Part shown: positions 20,895 through 31,628 of the stretch, in pieces
Position numbering within the stretch: position 1 is the stretch's first letter
Layout: every line of letters starts with the position of its first letter
From: Alishewanella aestuarii B11
GTDB taxonomy: Bacteria > Pseudomonadota > Gammaproteobacteria > Enterobacterales > Alteromonadaceae
Direction of reading: 5' to 3'
NCBI RefSeq assembly: GCF_000280055.1
Contig: NZ_ALAB01000002.1
Location: 248,001 to 312,000, forward strand
DNA length: 64,000 nucleotides
Translations under genes and position numbers: made by a program
The notes under the pieces: generated by a model
Seen by the model: the letters and a program-made list of their open reading frames with translations, nothing else
Told to the model about the DNA's origin: nothing
Databases searched by the model: none

Positions 20895-21160
20895 AGGGCG
20901 TATTGACCTTTGCTGCTTAGGTTTGTTCGCACTGGCGGCGCTTTGATCGCGAAACGAGGAGCGCAGTTTAGTTATTCTAAATAAGTGACGAGTGACAAAG
21001 AGCAAAGCGTCGCCAGTGCGAACCCTTCGGGCAGCGTTTGGCTGGCGTTTCTACTGCGTTATCGCTTGTTCATGTAGAATAACTACACATCACAAGCTCT
21101 GCCTTGTATAAACACCAGCCAAACGGCTGCAAAAGCAAGCAGCAAAGGTCAATACGCCCT
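20895..21160 (+). mobile_element. MITE-like foldable element with 24-bp terminal inverted repeats
   Basis: Bases 20895-20918 and 21137-21160 are perfect 24-bp inverted repeats beginning AGGGCGTATTGACC. Inside are two more arms: 20925-20945 pairs with 21003-21023 (20 of 21), and 21031-21050 pairs with 21110-21130 (one bulge, one mismatch). The whole 266 bp can fold into a three-arm cloverleaf. There is no transposase and no credible ORF; a 60-codon frame inside is a shadow. It fills the gap between convergent lpxC and dciA, and its right end overlaps the dciA stop codon. The family is not recognised. Confidence 0.7.
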
Positions 21161-21626
21161 AGTTCTTCCCCTGCAACAGGCGTTGTAATGCTTGTTGCAG
21201 CGGCCCTGCCGTTTGTTCTGCTAACTTTGATAATTGCTGTCTGGTTTGCTCGCTCAGCGCTGTTTTGCTGTGCTGATAAGGCTTAGCGGCCGTCTCCTGC
21301 ACACTAAACCTGCTATTTTGCCCATTTGGCGAAACCTCAATGTCAAGACCCGCTAAATCAGGCAAGATTTTTTGCCGGAAATTGGCTAAAATGGCGTCGC
21401 GCTGCATTTTCAGTCGGGTAGCCCAGGCTGCTGAGCTGCACAGGATCACTGCTCGTCCGTCTTTCAGATTCACCACCTGACAAAACCCCAGGTCCGGTAA
21501 TTGGAGCAGGGCGGCGAGTTCGGTATTAAATTGCTGTAACAGGCTGTATTGCTGTTGCACTGTGGCCAGTGGACTGTTGCTCAGTAAATGAGAAAGATCT
21601 TCCGGTTTGTGATTATAACGTTTCAT
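21159..21626 (-). CDS. dciA: DUF721 protein, DciA-like helicase loader
   Basis: This 155-residue protein has a DUF721/DciA core in its first about 100 residues (from LSHLLSNSPLA to QKILPDL) and a Gln-rich, probably helical C-terminal tail. DciA loads the replicative helicase DnaB in bacteria that lack DnaC. Position between lpxC and secA is usual for DUF721 genes in this part of the Gammaproteobacteria. Its TAG stop overlaps the right end of the foldable element, so the last residues (LLQGKN) may have been set by that insertion. Confidence 0.85.
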   Translation of the reverse strand: MKRYNHKPEDLSHLLSNSPLATVQQQYSLLQQFNTELAALLQLPDLGFCQVVNLKDGRAVILCSSAAWATRLKMQRDAILANFRQKILPDLAGLDIEVSPNGQNSRFSVQETAAKPYQHSKTALSEQTRQQLSKLAEQTAGPLQQALQRLLQGKN

Positions 21627-21863
21627 CGGATCATTGACCTGGCAGACTGAAGCTGCAGTTTAGCAGTTTTTTAGTGGTGGCCATAGCTTTGCCCTTGAAA
21701 GGCACTGTCAATAGCGCCATATCCTGCTAACATCTGCCGGTACTGGCCTGCTGCGCGGGTCACAGCATACGAATAACACTGGCGAAGCCAGGGCTGCAGC
21801 AACACTCAGGGCAAGTAATGCCGGCTGGGGCTGGCAGTTTCAACTAAGAATGGTATTGGGATA

Positions 21864-24584
21864 ATGTTTGGAAAACTCTTCGCCAAATTGATTGGCAGCC
21901 GTAACGACCGCTTTTTAAAGAAACTCAAAAAAACTGTGCTTCAGATTAATGCCCTGGAAGAGCAGTTTACCAAGCTGAGTGACGAACAACTAAAAGAAAA
22001 AACCAGCGAATTTAAGCAGCGGGTTCAGGCCGGCGCTACTTTGGATGACATCCTGCCGGAAGCCTTTGCAACAGTGCGTGAAGCCAGTAAGCGGGTGTTC
22101 AATATGCGCCATTTCGACGTGCAGTTGATTGGTGGTATGGTACTGCATCAGGGCAAGATCTCAGAAATGCGTACTGGTGAGGGTAAAACCCTGACCGCGA
22201 CCCTGCCAGCCTACCTGAATGCCTTAAGTGGTAAATCGGTGCATGTGATCACCGTTAACGACTATCTGGCGAAGCGCGACGCCCAAACCAACGAACCCTT
22301 ATTTACCTTCCTGGGGCTAACTGTTGGCGTAAACGTGCCGGGGATGGCACACCATGAAAAGCAACAAGCTTACGCCGCTGACATTACCTATGGTACCAAT
22401 AACGAATTCGGTTTTGACTATCTGCGCGATAATATGGCGTTTTCGCCGCAAGACCGCGTACAACGCGATCTTGCCTATGCCATTATCGACGAAGTTGACT
22501 CCATTCTGATTGACGAAGCCCGTACGCCGCTGATTATTTCAGGCCCGGCCGAAGACAGTTCTGAGCTGTATAAGCAAATTAATAAGCTGGTGCCGCTGCT
22601 GGAAAAGCAGGATAAAGAAGACGAAGAAGGCAAACATGGTGACGGCCACTTTACGGTGGATGAGAAAGCGCGCCAGGTGTACCTGACCGAGCAAGGCCAA
22701 ATCAAAGTAGAAGATATGCTGCGTGAGCAGGGACTGATCGCCGAACACGATACCCTGTTCTCTGCGGCCAATATTACCTTGTTGCACCACGTTTACGCTG
22801 CCTTACGTGCCCATCAGCTGTTTAAACGCGATGTGGATTATGTGGTAAAAGACGGCGAAATCGTGATTGTTGACGAGCATACCGGCCGTACTATGGAAGG
22901 CCGGCGCTGGTCTGAGGGCCTGCACCAGGCGGTGGAAGCTAAAGAAGGCGTACGGATCCAGAACGAGAACCAGACGCTGGCTTCAATTACTTTCCAGAAC
23001 TATTTCCGTTTATACGACAAGCTGGCCGGTATGACCGGTACTGCCGATACTGAAGCCTTTGAATTCCAGCAAATCTATGGTCTGGAAACCATCGTGGTAC
23101 CGACCAATAAGCCAATGGTGCGCGATGATATGGCAGATCTGGTCTATCTGACCGCCGAAGATAAATATAACGCCATTATCGCCGATGTGCTTCAGGCGCG
23201 CGATGCTGGCCGGCCGGTACTGGTGGGTACCGCCTCAATTGAAAGCTCAGAATATTTATCCAGCCTGCTGAATAAAGCCAAAATTAAGCATCAGGTACTG
23301 AACGCCAAGTTCCACGCCAACGAGGCGCAGATTATTGCCGACGCTGGTCGTCCTGGCACCGTTACCATCGCGACTAATATGGCCGGCCGCGGTACCGATA
23401 TCGTGCTCGGTGGTAGCTTACAAGCAGAATTAAAAGCGCTGGGACCTGATGCCAGCAGTGAACTGATCGAAAAAACCCGTACCGACTGGCAACAGCGGCA
23501 TGATGCGGTGATCGCCGCGGGTGGCTTACATATCATAGGTACTGAGCGGCATGAATCGCGCCGTATCGATAACCAGCTGCGTGGCCGTGCCGGCCGGCAA
23601 GGCGACCCGGGTTCATCACGCTTCTATCTGTCACTGGAAGATGCGCTGATGCGGATTTTCGCCTCAGATCGCATGGCGGGCATGATGCGCCGTCTGGGTA
23701 TGGCACCGGGTGAGGCTATCGAGCATCCCTGGGTTAGCCGGGCGATCGAAAATGCGCAGCGCAAAGTCGAAGCGCGTAACTTTGATATCCGTAAACAGCT
23801 GCTGGAATTTGATGATGTGGCTAACGATCAGCGTAAAGTGGTGTACGAGCAGCGCAATGACCTGCTGGATGCTACTGATATCGCTGATACGATTAATGCG
23901 ATCCGGGAAGACGTGGTAGAGCGGGTCATTAACGAATATATCCCGCCACAATCGCTGGACGAAATGTGGGATATCCCGGGCCTGGAACAACGTTTACAGG
24001 CGGATTTCGGCGTCGAGTTACCGGTTGGTCAGTGGCTGAAAGACGATAAAAAACTGTTTGAAGAAAAACTGCGTGAGCGTATTCAGCAGGATGTGGCTGC
24101 GGCCTATGCACTGAAAGAGCAGATGGTTGGTGAGCAGGTGCTGCGGCAGTTCGAAAAAGCGATAATGCTGCAAAGTCTGGATAGCCACTGGAAAGAACAT
24201 CTGGCGGCGATGGATCACCTGCGCCAGGGCATTAACCTGCGCGGCTACGCGCAGAAGAACCCGAAACAGGAATACAAGCGCGAAGCCTTTGAGCTCTTTA
24301 CGACGATGCTGGAAAACCTGAAGCTGGACGTGATTGGTATTCTAAGCCGGGTGCAGGTTCGTGCTTCGGAAGATGTCGAGGCAGTCGAGGCGCAGCGTCG
24401 TAAAGCCGAGCAGGTACCACACCAGTATCAGCATGCTGAAGCCGAGCAAGTCGGCGGTGAGCTGCCAGACAGCGTACGTGGTACAGCCCCGGTATATCGG
24501 GATGGGATGAAGGTTGGCCGTAACGATCCCTGTCCTTGTGGTTCCGGCAAAAAGTATAAGCACTGCCATGGTCAGCTCAGCTAA
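21864..24584 (+). CDS. secA: Preprotein translocase ATPase SecA
   Basis: SecA (906 residues) drives Sec-dependent export. The first nucleotide-binding fold has the Walker [11 protein letters not shown] and the [11 protein letters not shown] box; the second has [12 protein letters not shown] and [11 protein letters not shown]. The C-terminus keeps the zinc-binding SecB-interaction motif [14 protein letters not shown]. No SecM-like arrest peptide is visible in the 237 bp upstream, which hold no gene. Its 3' end overlaps the probable mutT start. Confidence 0.98.
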   Translation: MFGKLFAKLIGSRNDRFLKKLKKTVLQINALEEQFTKLSDEQLKEKTSEFKQRVQAGATLDDILPEAFATVREASKRVFNMRHFDVQLIGGMVLHQGKISEMRTGEGKTLTATLPAYLNALSGKSVHVITVNDYLAKRDAQTNEPLFTFLGLTVGVNVPGMAHHEKQQAYAADITYGTNNEFGFDYLRDNMAFSPQDRVQRDLAYAIIDEVDSILIDEARTPLIISGPAEDSSELYKQINKLVPLLEKQDKEDEEGKHGDGHFTVDEKARQVYLTEQGQIKVEDMLREQGLIAEHDTLFSAANITLLHHVYAALRAHQLFKRDVDYVVKDGEIVIVDEHTGRTMEGRRWSEGLHQAVEAKEGVRIQNENQTLASITFQNYFRLYDKLAGMTGTADTEAFEFQQIYGLETIVVPTNKPMVRDDMADLVYLTAEDKYNAIIADVLQARDAGRPVLVGTASIESSEYLSSLLNKAKIKHQVLNAKFHANEAQIIADAGRPGTVTIATNMAGRGTDIVLGGSLQAELKALGPDASSELIEKTRTDWQQRHDAVIAAGGLHIIGTERHESRRIDNQLRGRAGRQGDPGSSRFYLSLEDALMRIFASDRMAGMMRRLGMAPGEAIEHPWVSRAIENAQRKVEARNFDIRKQLLEFDDVANDQRKVVYEQRNDLLDATDIADTINAIREDVVERVINEYIPPQSLDEMWDIPGLEQRLQADFGVELPVGQWLKDDKKLFEEKLRERIQQDVAAAYALKEQMVGEQVLRQFEKAIMLQSLDSHWKEHLAAMDHLRQGINLRGYAQKNPKQEYKREAFELFTTMLENLKLDVIGILSRVQVRASEDVEAVEAQRRKAEQVPHQYQHAEAEQVGGELPDSVRGTAPVYRDGMKVGRNDPCPCGSGKKYKHCHGQLS

Positions 24585-24975
24585 GCCCAGGTTGCATGTT
24601 GCTGTGGGTGTGATCCTGCAGCAACAGCAGGTGCTGCTGGCGAAGCGCCATGCCAGCAAGCATCAGGGCGATCGCTGGGAGTTTCCCGGCGGTAAGTTAG
24701 AACAAGGTGAGTCGGTGTTATCCGCGCTGGGGCGTGAGCTGCAGGAGGAAATCGGCATTACAGTCACGTCGGCTGAGCCTTTGATGCAACTGAGCCATGA
24801 TTATCCGGAGCGGGAAGTGTTGCTGGATATTTATCTGGTTACCGCCTTTAGTGGCGAACCGCATGGCGCTGAAGGTCAGCCACTGCTTTGGGTACCGATA
24901 CAGCAGCTGAACACTCTGGCGCTACCTGACGCCAACCAACCTATCGTTACCCGCTTGCAACAGCAGTTCGCCTGA
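24568..24975 (+). CDS. mutT: 8-oxo-dGTP diphosphatase MutT
   Basis: MutT (135 residues from the ATG at 24568, inside the end of secA) removes 8-oxo-dGTP from the nucleotide pool. The Nudix box is complete: GGKLEQGES then RELQEEIGI. The family N-terminus ([19 protein letters not shown]) starts soon after this ATG; an in-frame ATG at 24514 would add sequence that is just secA read in another frame. The order secA-mutT matches E. coli. It converges on yacG with a 9-bp gap. Confidence 0.93.
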   Translation: MVSSAKPRLHVAVGVILQQQQVLLAKRHASKHQGDRWEFPGGKLEQGESVLSALGRELQEEIGITVTSAEPLMQLSHDYPEREVLLDIYLVTAFSGEPHGAEGQPLLWVPIQQLNTLALPDANQPIVTRLQQQFA

Positions 24976-24984
24976 CCTGCTGTC

Positions 24985-25218
24985 TTAGTCTTTAAAAAAG
25001 CGGTTATCCGCTGCCTGCATCTCCTGCTCCAGTTCAGCCAGAAATTGCTCTGACAACTCAGGATCAATACTGCTTTTATCGGCTATGCGGTGGTTTTCCG
25101 CTGCCCAGTCGCCCAAATCAATTAACTTACAGCGCTCAGAGCAAAACGGGCGAAACGGTGAAACATCAGACCAGACAACTGTCTTTTGGCAAGTTGGACA
25201 TAATACGGTCGCAGTCAT
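24985..25218 (-). CDS. yacG: DNA gyrase inhibitor YacG
   Basis: YacG (77 residues) is a small zinc protein that binds GyrB. The four zinc cysteines are in CPTC near the N-terminus and in FCSERC. The conserved [10 protein letters not shown] follows, and the tail is acidic. It is last in the minus-strand run pilB-pilC-pilD-coaE-zapD-yacG, 58 bp from zapD. Confidence 0.95.
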   Translation of the reverse strand: MTATVLCPTCQKTVVWSDVSPFRPFCSERCKLIDLGDWAAENHRIADKSSIDPELSEQFLAELEQEMQAADNRFFKD

Positions 25219-25276
25219 AACGGCTCCTTTCAGACAACAGCAGCGATTCTAGCAGAATTTGTCGGATGGCGCAGGT

Positions 25277-26026
25277 TTAGCAGCAGGCGAGCTGGAATTG
25301 AACCGATTCAGCGCAGGCGCTTCGGCCGTCTTGCTCTGATAATTGCATAAAACGGATCGCATAGCGGTACCTGTTACCGCTGACGGTGGGGAAGGAACAA
25401 CAGGCGTGGCTATATTTAATCCGCAGCAACTCATATTGTTCAGCGTTTTGCTGAAAGAAACCATTCTCTGCTTCAATTGGTGTAAATTCGCCGCGCTGGC
25501 GGATAAAATTCAGCACAAAGGCCAGCGCCTGCTCGGTCAGCGCGAGCTGGGCTAGCCAGTCGTTAAATTGCTGTCGCTGTTCGGCCTCTGGCAGGCTAAG
25601 CCAGTATTGCAGTTGCGGTACATCAAAATAGCAACAACCGCCGGGCAGCGCAAAACGCTGGCGTAACGGTGCCAAAAACTTATCTTCTTTTAACGCCTGG
25701 GCTAATTTACCGGCGCGGAGTAATTCGGTTTGAAAGCGCAGCGCTTGCTGCAGTAAGGGCTGTAACTTCTGATCGGATACTGAGGGATGGCGTGACCAGA
25801 GCACCAGCTGACTCTCGCAGCGCTCTAAATCTTTTAGTAGATCGGGTTTTATATCTGAGCGATCCAGCACATCAATCAGCGCAAACAGGGTAGTAAAGAA
25901 ACTGAGCTGCTGCGCTTCACCGCCTTGCTGGCCCAGCGCTGACAATTGGGTAAACAGATGCTCAATCCGCAGATAGGTACGGATTTTATTATTCAGCGGA
26001 TGTTCGTATACTATTTCAGCAGTCAT
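25277..26026 (-). CDS. zapD: Cell division protein ZapD
   Basis: ZapD (249 residues, normal length) crosslinks FtsZ protofilaments by binding the FtsZ C-terminal peptide. The N-terminal VYEHPLNNKIRTYLRIEHLF is typical of the family. It overlaps the coaE end by 11 bp and lies in the usual coaE-zapD-yacG order. Confidence 0.95.
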   Translation of the reverse strand: MTAEIVYEHPLNNKIRTYLRIEHLFTQLSALGQQGGEAQQLSFFTTLFALIDVLDRSDIKPDLLKDLERCESQLVLWSRHPSVSDQKLQPLLQQALRFQTELLRAGKLAQALKEDKFLAPLRQRFALPGGCCYFDVPQLQYWLSLPEAEQRQQFNDWLAQLALTEQALAFVLNFIRQRGEFTPIEAENGFFQQNAEQYELLRIKYSHACCSFPTVSGNRYRYAIRFMQLSEQDGRSACAESVQFQLACC

Positions 26027-26657
26027 ACTGCTCTTTGTGTCTTATTTCCTGGCTAAGTTCAAGATATTTTTCATGTAAATGCTGAATTTGTTCAATAAGT
26101 TGCGCCAGGCTGCCGTTATTGTCCAGCAAATCATCGGCCCGCGCCAGTCTGGCACTACGACTAAGCTGGCTCGCCATAATGGCTTTTACCTGTTCAGCAC
26201 TGTTCTGATCCCGTGTCATGGTGCGGCTTAGCTGGGTTTGCTCGCTAATATCTACTACCAACACCCGATCGGTAAATTGATCCAGCTGGTTCTCCAGCAG
26301 CAATGGCGCCACCAGCAGCGCATAGGGCGTGGTTAACTGTTTTAATTGCTGAAACAGCTGCTCGCGGATCGCCGGGTGCAGTAATTGTTCCAACCAGAGT
26401 TTTTCTGCGGCATCGCTAAAAATCAGCTGGCGCAGCAGTGGGCGATTAAGACTGGCATCGCTATTCAGGATCTGCGGGCCAAAGTGCTCAACAATGCGCT
26501 GCAGGCAGACAGAACCTGGTGCGACCACCTGCCGTGCTACCTGATCGGCGTCGACATAGCCGGCACCCAGCTCCCGGAATGCCTCGGCAACAGTACTTTT
26601 ACCACTGCCGATACCACCGGTCAGGCCAATCAGCAGCTTGCCGGTAACCGCACTCAT
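26016..26657 (-). CDS. coaE: Dephospho-CoA kinase
   Basis: CoaE (213 residues) performs the last step of coenzyme A synthesis. The P-loop GLTGGIGSGKST is at the N-terminus, followed by DADQVARQVV and the lid region with RQLIFSD. It overlaps pilD as ATGA and zapD by 11 bp. Confidence 0.96.
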   Translation of the reverse strand: MSAVTGKLLIGLTGGIGSGKSTVAEAFRELGAGYVDADQVARQVVAPGSVCLQRIVEHFGPQILNSDASLNRPLLRQLIFSDAAEKLWLEQLLHPAIREQLFQQLKQLTTPYALLVAPLLLENQLDQFTDRVLVVDISEQTQLSRTMTRDQNSAEQVKAIMASQLSRSARLARADDLLDNNGSLAQLIEQIQHLHEKYLELSQEIRHKEQYDC

Positions 26658-27532
26658 AAGCCCAGATAGGCCAGGTAAGCGTTAGTCAGTTGTTCACCCC
26701 ACAACAGGGCAATCCAACCGGCGGCAGCAATATAGGGGCCAAATGGAATAGGGGTGGCTTTATCTTTACCCTGAATTACCAGCATCGAGGCACCGATCAC
26801 TGCGCCAACCAGAGAGGACAATAAAATAATCAGTGGCAGTTGTTGCCAGCCAAGCAGGGCACCAAATACCGCCAGTAGTTTAAAATCACCATAGCCCATA
26901 CCTTCTTTGCCGGTAAGCAGCTTAAAGGCCCAATAGACTGACCAGAGGCTAAGATAACCGGCCGCAGCACCGACAATGGCGCTGGCAGGGTCTACCAGGG
27001 CTGCATCGGTCAGGCTAAATAGCAGGGCTAACCACAGCAGCGGCAGAGTAAGCTGATCGGGTAGCAGCATCTTATCAATATCAATAAAGGTGAGCGCCAC
27101 CAAACCAAAGGTAACAATAACTAACACCAAGGTAGTCAAGCTAGGGCCAAACTGCCAGGCAACCAGGGTTGCTAATAGTGCGGTCAGCAGCTCTACCGCC
27201 GGATAACGCAGGCTAATTGGCGCCTGACAATGCCGGCAGCGACCTTTTAATAACAGATAGCTTAACAGCGGGATATTATCCCGCGCCGCAATAGGGGTAT
27301 GGCAACTGGGGCAGGCCGAGCGCGGTACCGCCAGATTATAGCGGGCGGGTGCGGCACTTTGGCTCTCTGGTTGAAAATAGGCCTGAAATTCGCTTTGCCA
27401 TTCCAGCTCCATCATCTTGGGTAGCCGGTAAATTACGACATTTAAAAAGCTGCCAATCATTAAACTGAAGATAAACACCAGTAACAGAAACACTGCCATA
27501 TTAGCGGTAAGTAAGTTAATCAGCTCCATCAT
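26654..27532 (-). CDS. pilD: Type IV prepilin peptidase and N-methyltransferase PilD
   Basis: PilD (292 residues) cleaves and N-methylates type IV prepilins such as the PilA at 48.3 kb. The cytoplasmic loop after the first helix has two CxxC pairs (CPSC and CRHC). The two catalytic aspartates are in FIDIDKMLLPD and GYGDFKLL. About eight membrane segments are visible. It shares one base with the end of pilC and overlaps coaE. Confidence 0.97.
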   Translation of the reverse strand: MMELINLLTANMAVFLLLVFIFSLMIGSFLNVVIYRLPKMMELEWQSEFQAYFQPESQSAAPARYNLAVPRSACPSCHTPIAARDNIPLLSYLLLKGRCRHCQAPISLRYPAVELLTALLATLVAWQFGPSLTTLVLVIVTFGLVALTFIDIDKMLLPDQLTLPLLWLALLFSLTDAALVDPASAIVGAAAGYLSLWSVYWAFKLLTGKEGMGYGDFKLLAVFGALLGWQQLPLIILLSSLVGAVIGASMLVIQGKDKATPIPFGPYIAAAGWIALLWGEQLTNAYLAYLGL

Positions 27533-28761
27533 CAGACAATATTACCCATCTGGAAGATTGGCAGATACATCGCAATAATCAGACCACCGATAATCACGCC
27601 TAGCACGGCCATAATTAGCGGCTCAAGCAGCGCCGTCAGGCCATCGACAGCATCATCAACTTCCTGTTCATAAATATTGGCCACCTTGGCCAACATACTA
27701 TCCAGTGAGCCGGATTCTTCACCAATTGAGACCATTTGTACTACCATTTCCGGGAACTGGTTAGTCTGTTTCATCGCAAAATGCATTTGGTTACCGGAAG
27801 ATACTTCATCCCGGATATCCAAAATGGCTTTTTTATAAATTTCATTGCCGGAGGCACCGGCGGCAGATTCCAGCGCTTCGATTAGGGGCACGCCGGCAGC
27901 AAAGGTGGTCGATAAGGTACGGGCGAAGCGGGCAACAGCTGCCTTATTTAGAATCATGCCAAAAATTGGTGCCTTTAATAGCATCGCATCACAGCCGGTA
28001 CGAAATTTCAGGCTATTACGATAACCTTTGGCAGTAAGGTAAGCGGCAATTACTACTGCAGCCAACACTACCCACCAATATTGCTGCATTAGCTCGGAAA
28101 TCCCCAATACAAACAGGGTAAAGGCCGGCAGTTCGGCACCAAAGCTACCAAAAATCTCGGCAAATTGTGGTACGACAAAAATTAATAATATAGACGTAAC
28201 AATACCTGCGACAACCATAACGGCAGCAGGATAAAACATCGCTTTTTTAATCTTCGATTTTAACGCTTCCGCTTTTTCTTTATAGATGGCGATACGGTCA
28301 AAGATTTTATCTAAAGCACCGGATTGCTCACCGGATTTAACTAAATCACAGTACAGATCATCAAAATACTTGGGGTGTTCGCGTAAGGTATCGGATAGCG
28401 GTAAGCCAGCCTGAATTTTTACCGAGATTTTTTGCATCAGCGCCCGTAAACTTTTATTATCCGAGCCATTAGCAATCAGATCAATAGATTGCACCAGCGG
28501 TACCCCTGCACCCAACATAGTTGCAATTTGCCGGGTCACCACCGCGATATCCATGGCGCTAATACGTTTTTCGTCACCAAAGAGTGATTTCGGCTTTTTC
28601 TTCACCGCAGAAGGGGTGACACCTTGCTGGCGTAGCAATGCTTTGGCTTCAGCAATACTGGTGGCTTTTATTTCGCCATTTCGCTTATCGCCTTTGCGGT
28701 TAATCCCTTTATAGAGAAAGACCTGCAGTTCTTTAATTTTATATTTTGTTGACTGCGCCAT
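27532..28761 (-). CDS. pilC: Type IV pilus inner-membrane platform protein PilC
   Basis: PilC (409 residues) has the two repeated GspF domains (about 70-195 and 275-397), each ending in membrane segments; the motif GEESGSLDSML lies in the second. It couples the PilB motor to pilus assembly in the inner membrane. It is 75 bp downstream of pilB. Confidence 0.96.
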   Translation of the reverse strand: MAQSTKYKIKELQVFLYKGINRKGDKRNGEIKATSIAEAKALLRQQGVTPSAVKKKPKSLFGDEKRISAMDIAVVTRQIATMLGAGVPLVQSIDLIANGSDNKSLRALMQKISVKIQAGLPLSDTLREHPKYFDDLYCDLVKSGEQSGALDKIFDRIAIYKEKAEALKSKIKKAMFYPAAVMVVAGIVTSILLIFVVPQFAEIFGSFGAELPAFTLFVLGISELMQQYWWVVLAAVVIAAYLTAKGYRNSLKFRTGCDAMLLKAPIFGMILNKAAVARFARTLSTTFAAGVPLIEALESAAGASGNEIYKKAILDIRDEVSSGNQMHFAMKQTNQFPEMVVQMVSIGEESGSLDSMLAKVANIYEQEVDDAVDGLTALLEPLIMAVLGVIIGGLIIAMYLPIFQMGNIV

Positions 28762-28836
28762 TTGCTGATTCCTTGTATGCGCGAACCGCCTGAATAACTA
28801 GAGTATAGTGGCCAAAAGCTACCTTATAACAAACCT

Positions 28837-30537
28837 TTAGCCTTTCGTCACCCGGTTTACTTCGGCCAGACTGGTTACGCCGGCCGCGGCTTTAATCAGG
28901 CCGGATTGGCGCAGGTTATTAATGCCTTCAAGCTGGGCCTGGCTGGCAATATCCAATGAATTACCGTTTTCCATAATAATATCGGCCATCTTCGGGCTAA
29001 TTGGCATCACTTCATAAATACCGACCCGGCCTTTATAGCCGCCGGTACAATGCTCACAGCCAACAGGTTTGAAAATGGTTATTTTGTCCAGCTGATCTTC
29101 GCGAAAACCCTGGCGAATTAGCTCGGCCGGCGGAATATGCTCCGGCTGCTTACACTTGGGACAGAGCCGGCGGGCCAGCCGCTGTGCAATAATCAGCGAG
29201 ACCGAGCTGGCCACGTTATAGGCTGGTACGCCCATATTCAGTAAGCGGGTTAACGTTTCTGGTGCGGAGTTGGTATGCAGCGTCGATAATACCAGGTGGC
29301 CAGTTTGCGCCGCTTTAATGGCGATTTCAGCGGTTTCCAAATCCCGGATTTCCCCCACCATCACCACATCAGGATCTTGCCGTAAAAACGCTTTCAGGGC
29401 TGAGGCAAAGGTCAGACCGGCGCGCGGATTAACCTGTACCTGGTTAATCCCCGGCAGGTTAATTTCGACTGGATCTTCCGCGGTGGAAATATTGGTTTCT
29501 TCAGTATTCAGAATATTTAAGCCGGTATATAGCGATACCGTTTTACCGCTACCGGTAGGACCGGTAACCAGGATCATCCCTTGCGGCTGCGCCAGCGCAT
29601 CAAGATAACGCTGTTTTTGCTCCGGCTCATAACCCAGCACATCAATGCCCAGCATCGCACTGTCAGAGTCGAGGATCCGCATTACAATTTTCTCTCCCCA
29701 CAGCGTTGGCAGGGTGCTAACGCGAAAATCAATCGATTTTTTGGCGGAGAGTTTAAGTTTAATCCGGCCATCCTGCGGAATACGTTTTTCTGCAATATCC
29801 AGTCGCGACATTACCTTTAACCGTGCCGATAAACGGGTTGCCAAGGCAACGGGTGGGCTGGCGATTTCATTTAAAATGCCATCAATCCGAAAGCGAATGC
29901 GATAGGCTTTTTCATAGGGTTCAAAGTGCAAATCGGACGCGCCTTTGCGGATAGCATCCAACAGAATTTTATTGATAAAGGTAATAATCGGCTGGTCTTC
30001 TTTATCAGGCTGCGCAGAAACGCCCTCGTCATCAGCCTCTTCCACCACACCCATAGCGGAGAGATCCCAGTCACTATCCCCGCCACCCAGGCTGTTATAG
30101 GCATTTTCAAAGAGTTTTTCGACCAGTTTATGTAGCTTATCGTAGTTAACTACCACGACTTCAGCATTCATGCCGGCGTTAAATTCAAAGTCTTCGATGG
30201 CGGCGATATTGGTCGGGTCAACTACTGCCAGGTACATAGTACGGCCACGCTTGCTGAGTGGCAGCATATCGGTTTTGCGGGTTAGCTTTTCGTTACGCAG
30301 CTCATCGGGAATTGAAGCAGGGTTAAAATGCTCCAGATCTAAGGTCAGATGATTACCAACACTGGCCGCCACTTCGGCCAGCGTATTGGCATCCAGTAAT
30401 TTTTCAGCGATGAGAAGTTCTGGTAATGTTTTGTATTGGCGGGATTTTTCTACCACCAGCCGCTGCGCTTTATCGCCATCGATAAAGCCCTGCTGAATTA
30501 AGCGCTTAAGTAAGGTAGAGTTGGTATTTACTGCCAT
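28837..30537 (-). CDS. pilB: Type IV pilus assembly ATPase PilB
   Basis: PilB (566 residues) powers pilus extension. It has an N-terminal GspE/MshEN domain, the Walker [13 protein letters not shown] near residue 325, the Walker B region [12 protein letters not shown], and a four-cysteine zinc site (CPKC and CEHC) near the C-terminus. In related genomes pilA usually lies directly upstream of pilB; here pilA is about 17.8 kb away, with the accessory island between. Confidence 0.97.
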   Translation of the reverse strand: MAVNTNSTLLKRLIQQGFIDGDKAQRLVVEKSRQYKTLPELLIAEKLLDANTLAEVAASVGNHLTLDLEHFNPASIPDELRNEKLTRKTDMLPLSKRGRTMYLAVVDPTNIAAIEDFEFNAGMNAEVVVVNYDKLHKLVEKLFENAYNSLGGGDSDWDLSAMGVVEEADDEGVSAQPDKEDQPIITFINKILLDAIRKGASDLHFEPYEKAYRIRFRIDGILNEIASPPVALATRLSARLKVMSRLDIAEKRIPQDGRIKLKLSAKKSIDFRVSTLPTLWGEKIVMRILDSDSAMLGIDVLGYEPEQKQRYLDALAQPQGMILVTGPTGSGKTVSLYTGLNILNTEETNISTAEDPVEINLPGINQVQVNPRAGLTFASALKAFLRQDPDVVMVGEIRDLETAEIAIKAAQTGHLVLSTLHTNSAPETLTRLLNMGVPAYNVASSVSLIIAQRLARRLCPKCKQPEHIPPAELIRQGFREDQLDKITIFKPVGCEHCTGGYKGRVGIYEVMPISPKMADIIMENGNSLDIASQAQLEGINNLRQSGLIKAAAGVTSLAEVNRVTKG

Positions 30538-30638
30538 AACCGGCTATATATCCCAGAAAATATTCAATTATCAGATACGTCTGATTATGCCAGTATCCCT
30601 TAGTTATTCAAGGTTTACTGCTATATTGATCCCTGCTG

Positions 30639-30666
30639 GCACAGCCTGCTATTACGCGGGCTGTGC
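30639..30666 (-). terminator. Hairpin downstream of the solute-binding lipoprotein gene
   Basis: GCACAGCC (30639-30646) pairs perfectly with GGCTGTGC (30659-30666) across a 12-nt loop. It lies 60 bp past the stop of the minus-strand gene and upstream of pilB. No T-run follows, so it may be a processing hairpin and not an intrinsic terminator. Confidence 0.35.
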
Positions 30667-30725
30667 TGTAAATGTTAAAGTGTAAAAAAATCAGTTAAAT
30701 TGCTTCCAGCATGTTTCAGTCGGAG

Positions 30726-31535
30726 TTAGCGCTGATATTGCCGGATTAGCTGTGTTAGCTTGCCATTTTGTTGTAAGCGGCTGACGGCGGCAGTAATCTC
30801 CTGTAGCTGCGCCTCACCCATACTGGCTTTGCTTAGCATCAGATAGACATCCGAAGCCGGCAAACTGATAGCGGTGGCGCTAATATAGCGATCCAGCCCT
30901 TTGCGGCGCAAGATGGCAGTAGCGACCATACTGTCTTCCAATAGGGCGCTGATTTCCTCATCCAGTAAACGCGCCATATTTAATTCACTAAGTTGAGCAC
31001 TGACAAAAGCATCGGGTTGCTGCCCTAATAACTCATCAATCTCAGCGCCATAATAATAGCCGCTGACCAGGCCAACCTTATGGCCTGCAGCCACCAGGGC
31101 CAGCACATTAGGGAAATTTAGTGTGGCTTCAGTACGGCCATACAGCACAAACTGTTCTTGCCGGTAGGGACCGGCAAACCAGGCGTAGCGCTCACGTTCG
31201 GTACTGCGCGAGGCACCGGGTAAAATATCAAGTTCGCCGCTTTGTAAGCGCGCCAGCAAGGCAGCCCAGGTATCTTGTTGCAGTGTTAGCTCACAGTTAA
31301 GCTCTGCAGCAACTGCTTGCAAAATTTCAATATCCAACCCTTGCGCTTGTTCGCCCTGACCAAGATAGTGATAGGGCTCCCAGGCGTCAAAGCCTGCTCT
31401 AAGGATGCAGCCCGGCACAGGTTGGGCGGCAACTGTGCTTGTTGTATCTTCGACCTTGTTATGTTCAGCTGCTGGCTGGCAAGCCAGCAAAAAGAGTGTT
31501 AACAGTAGAACCAGCGTTAAAGGAAGACTGCGCAT
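30726..31535 (-). CDS. Extracellular solute-binding lipoprotein (SBP_bac_3 family)
   Basis: The protein (269 residues) begins with a lipoprotein signal ending in the lipobox LLAC, so it should be anchored in an envelope membrane. The rest is a family 3 periplasmic binding fold, with the ligand-contact stretches FDAWEPYHYLG, GLDIEILQAVA and GELDILPGASRSTER. No permease or ATPase gene is nearby, so it may act as a sensor or an orphan binding protein; many such orphans bind polar amino acids. The ATG at 31535 has GTAAGGAG upstream and is much better than the earlier in-frame start at 31583. Confidence 0.85.
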   Translation of the reverse strand: MRSLPLTLVLLLTLFLLACQPAAEHNKVEDTTSTVAAQPVPGCILRAGFDAWEPYHYLGQGEQAQGLDIEILQAVAAELNCELTLQQDTWAALLARLQSGELDILPGASRSTERERYAWFAGPYRQEQFVLYGRTEATLNFPNVLALVAAGHKVGLVSGYYYGAEIDELLGQQPDAFVSAQLSELNMARLLDEEISALLEDSMVATAILRRKGLDRYISATAISLPASDVYLMLSKASMGEAQLQEITAAVSRLQQNGKLTQLIRQYQR

Positions 31536-31628
31536 AGCAAAACTCCTTACAGGTTTTGATGTTACCTTTAGTGTAGCTGGCACTTTGGGTTATGCCAGTC
31601 TTTCAGCGGTACTTTGACCGCGGCAGCC

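Noticed and set aside
21627..21863. SecM-type arrest peptide upstream of secA
   Set aside because: No open frame with a signal peptide and a C-terminal arrest motif is visible in the 237 bp.
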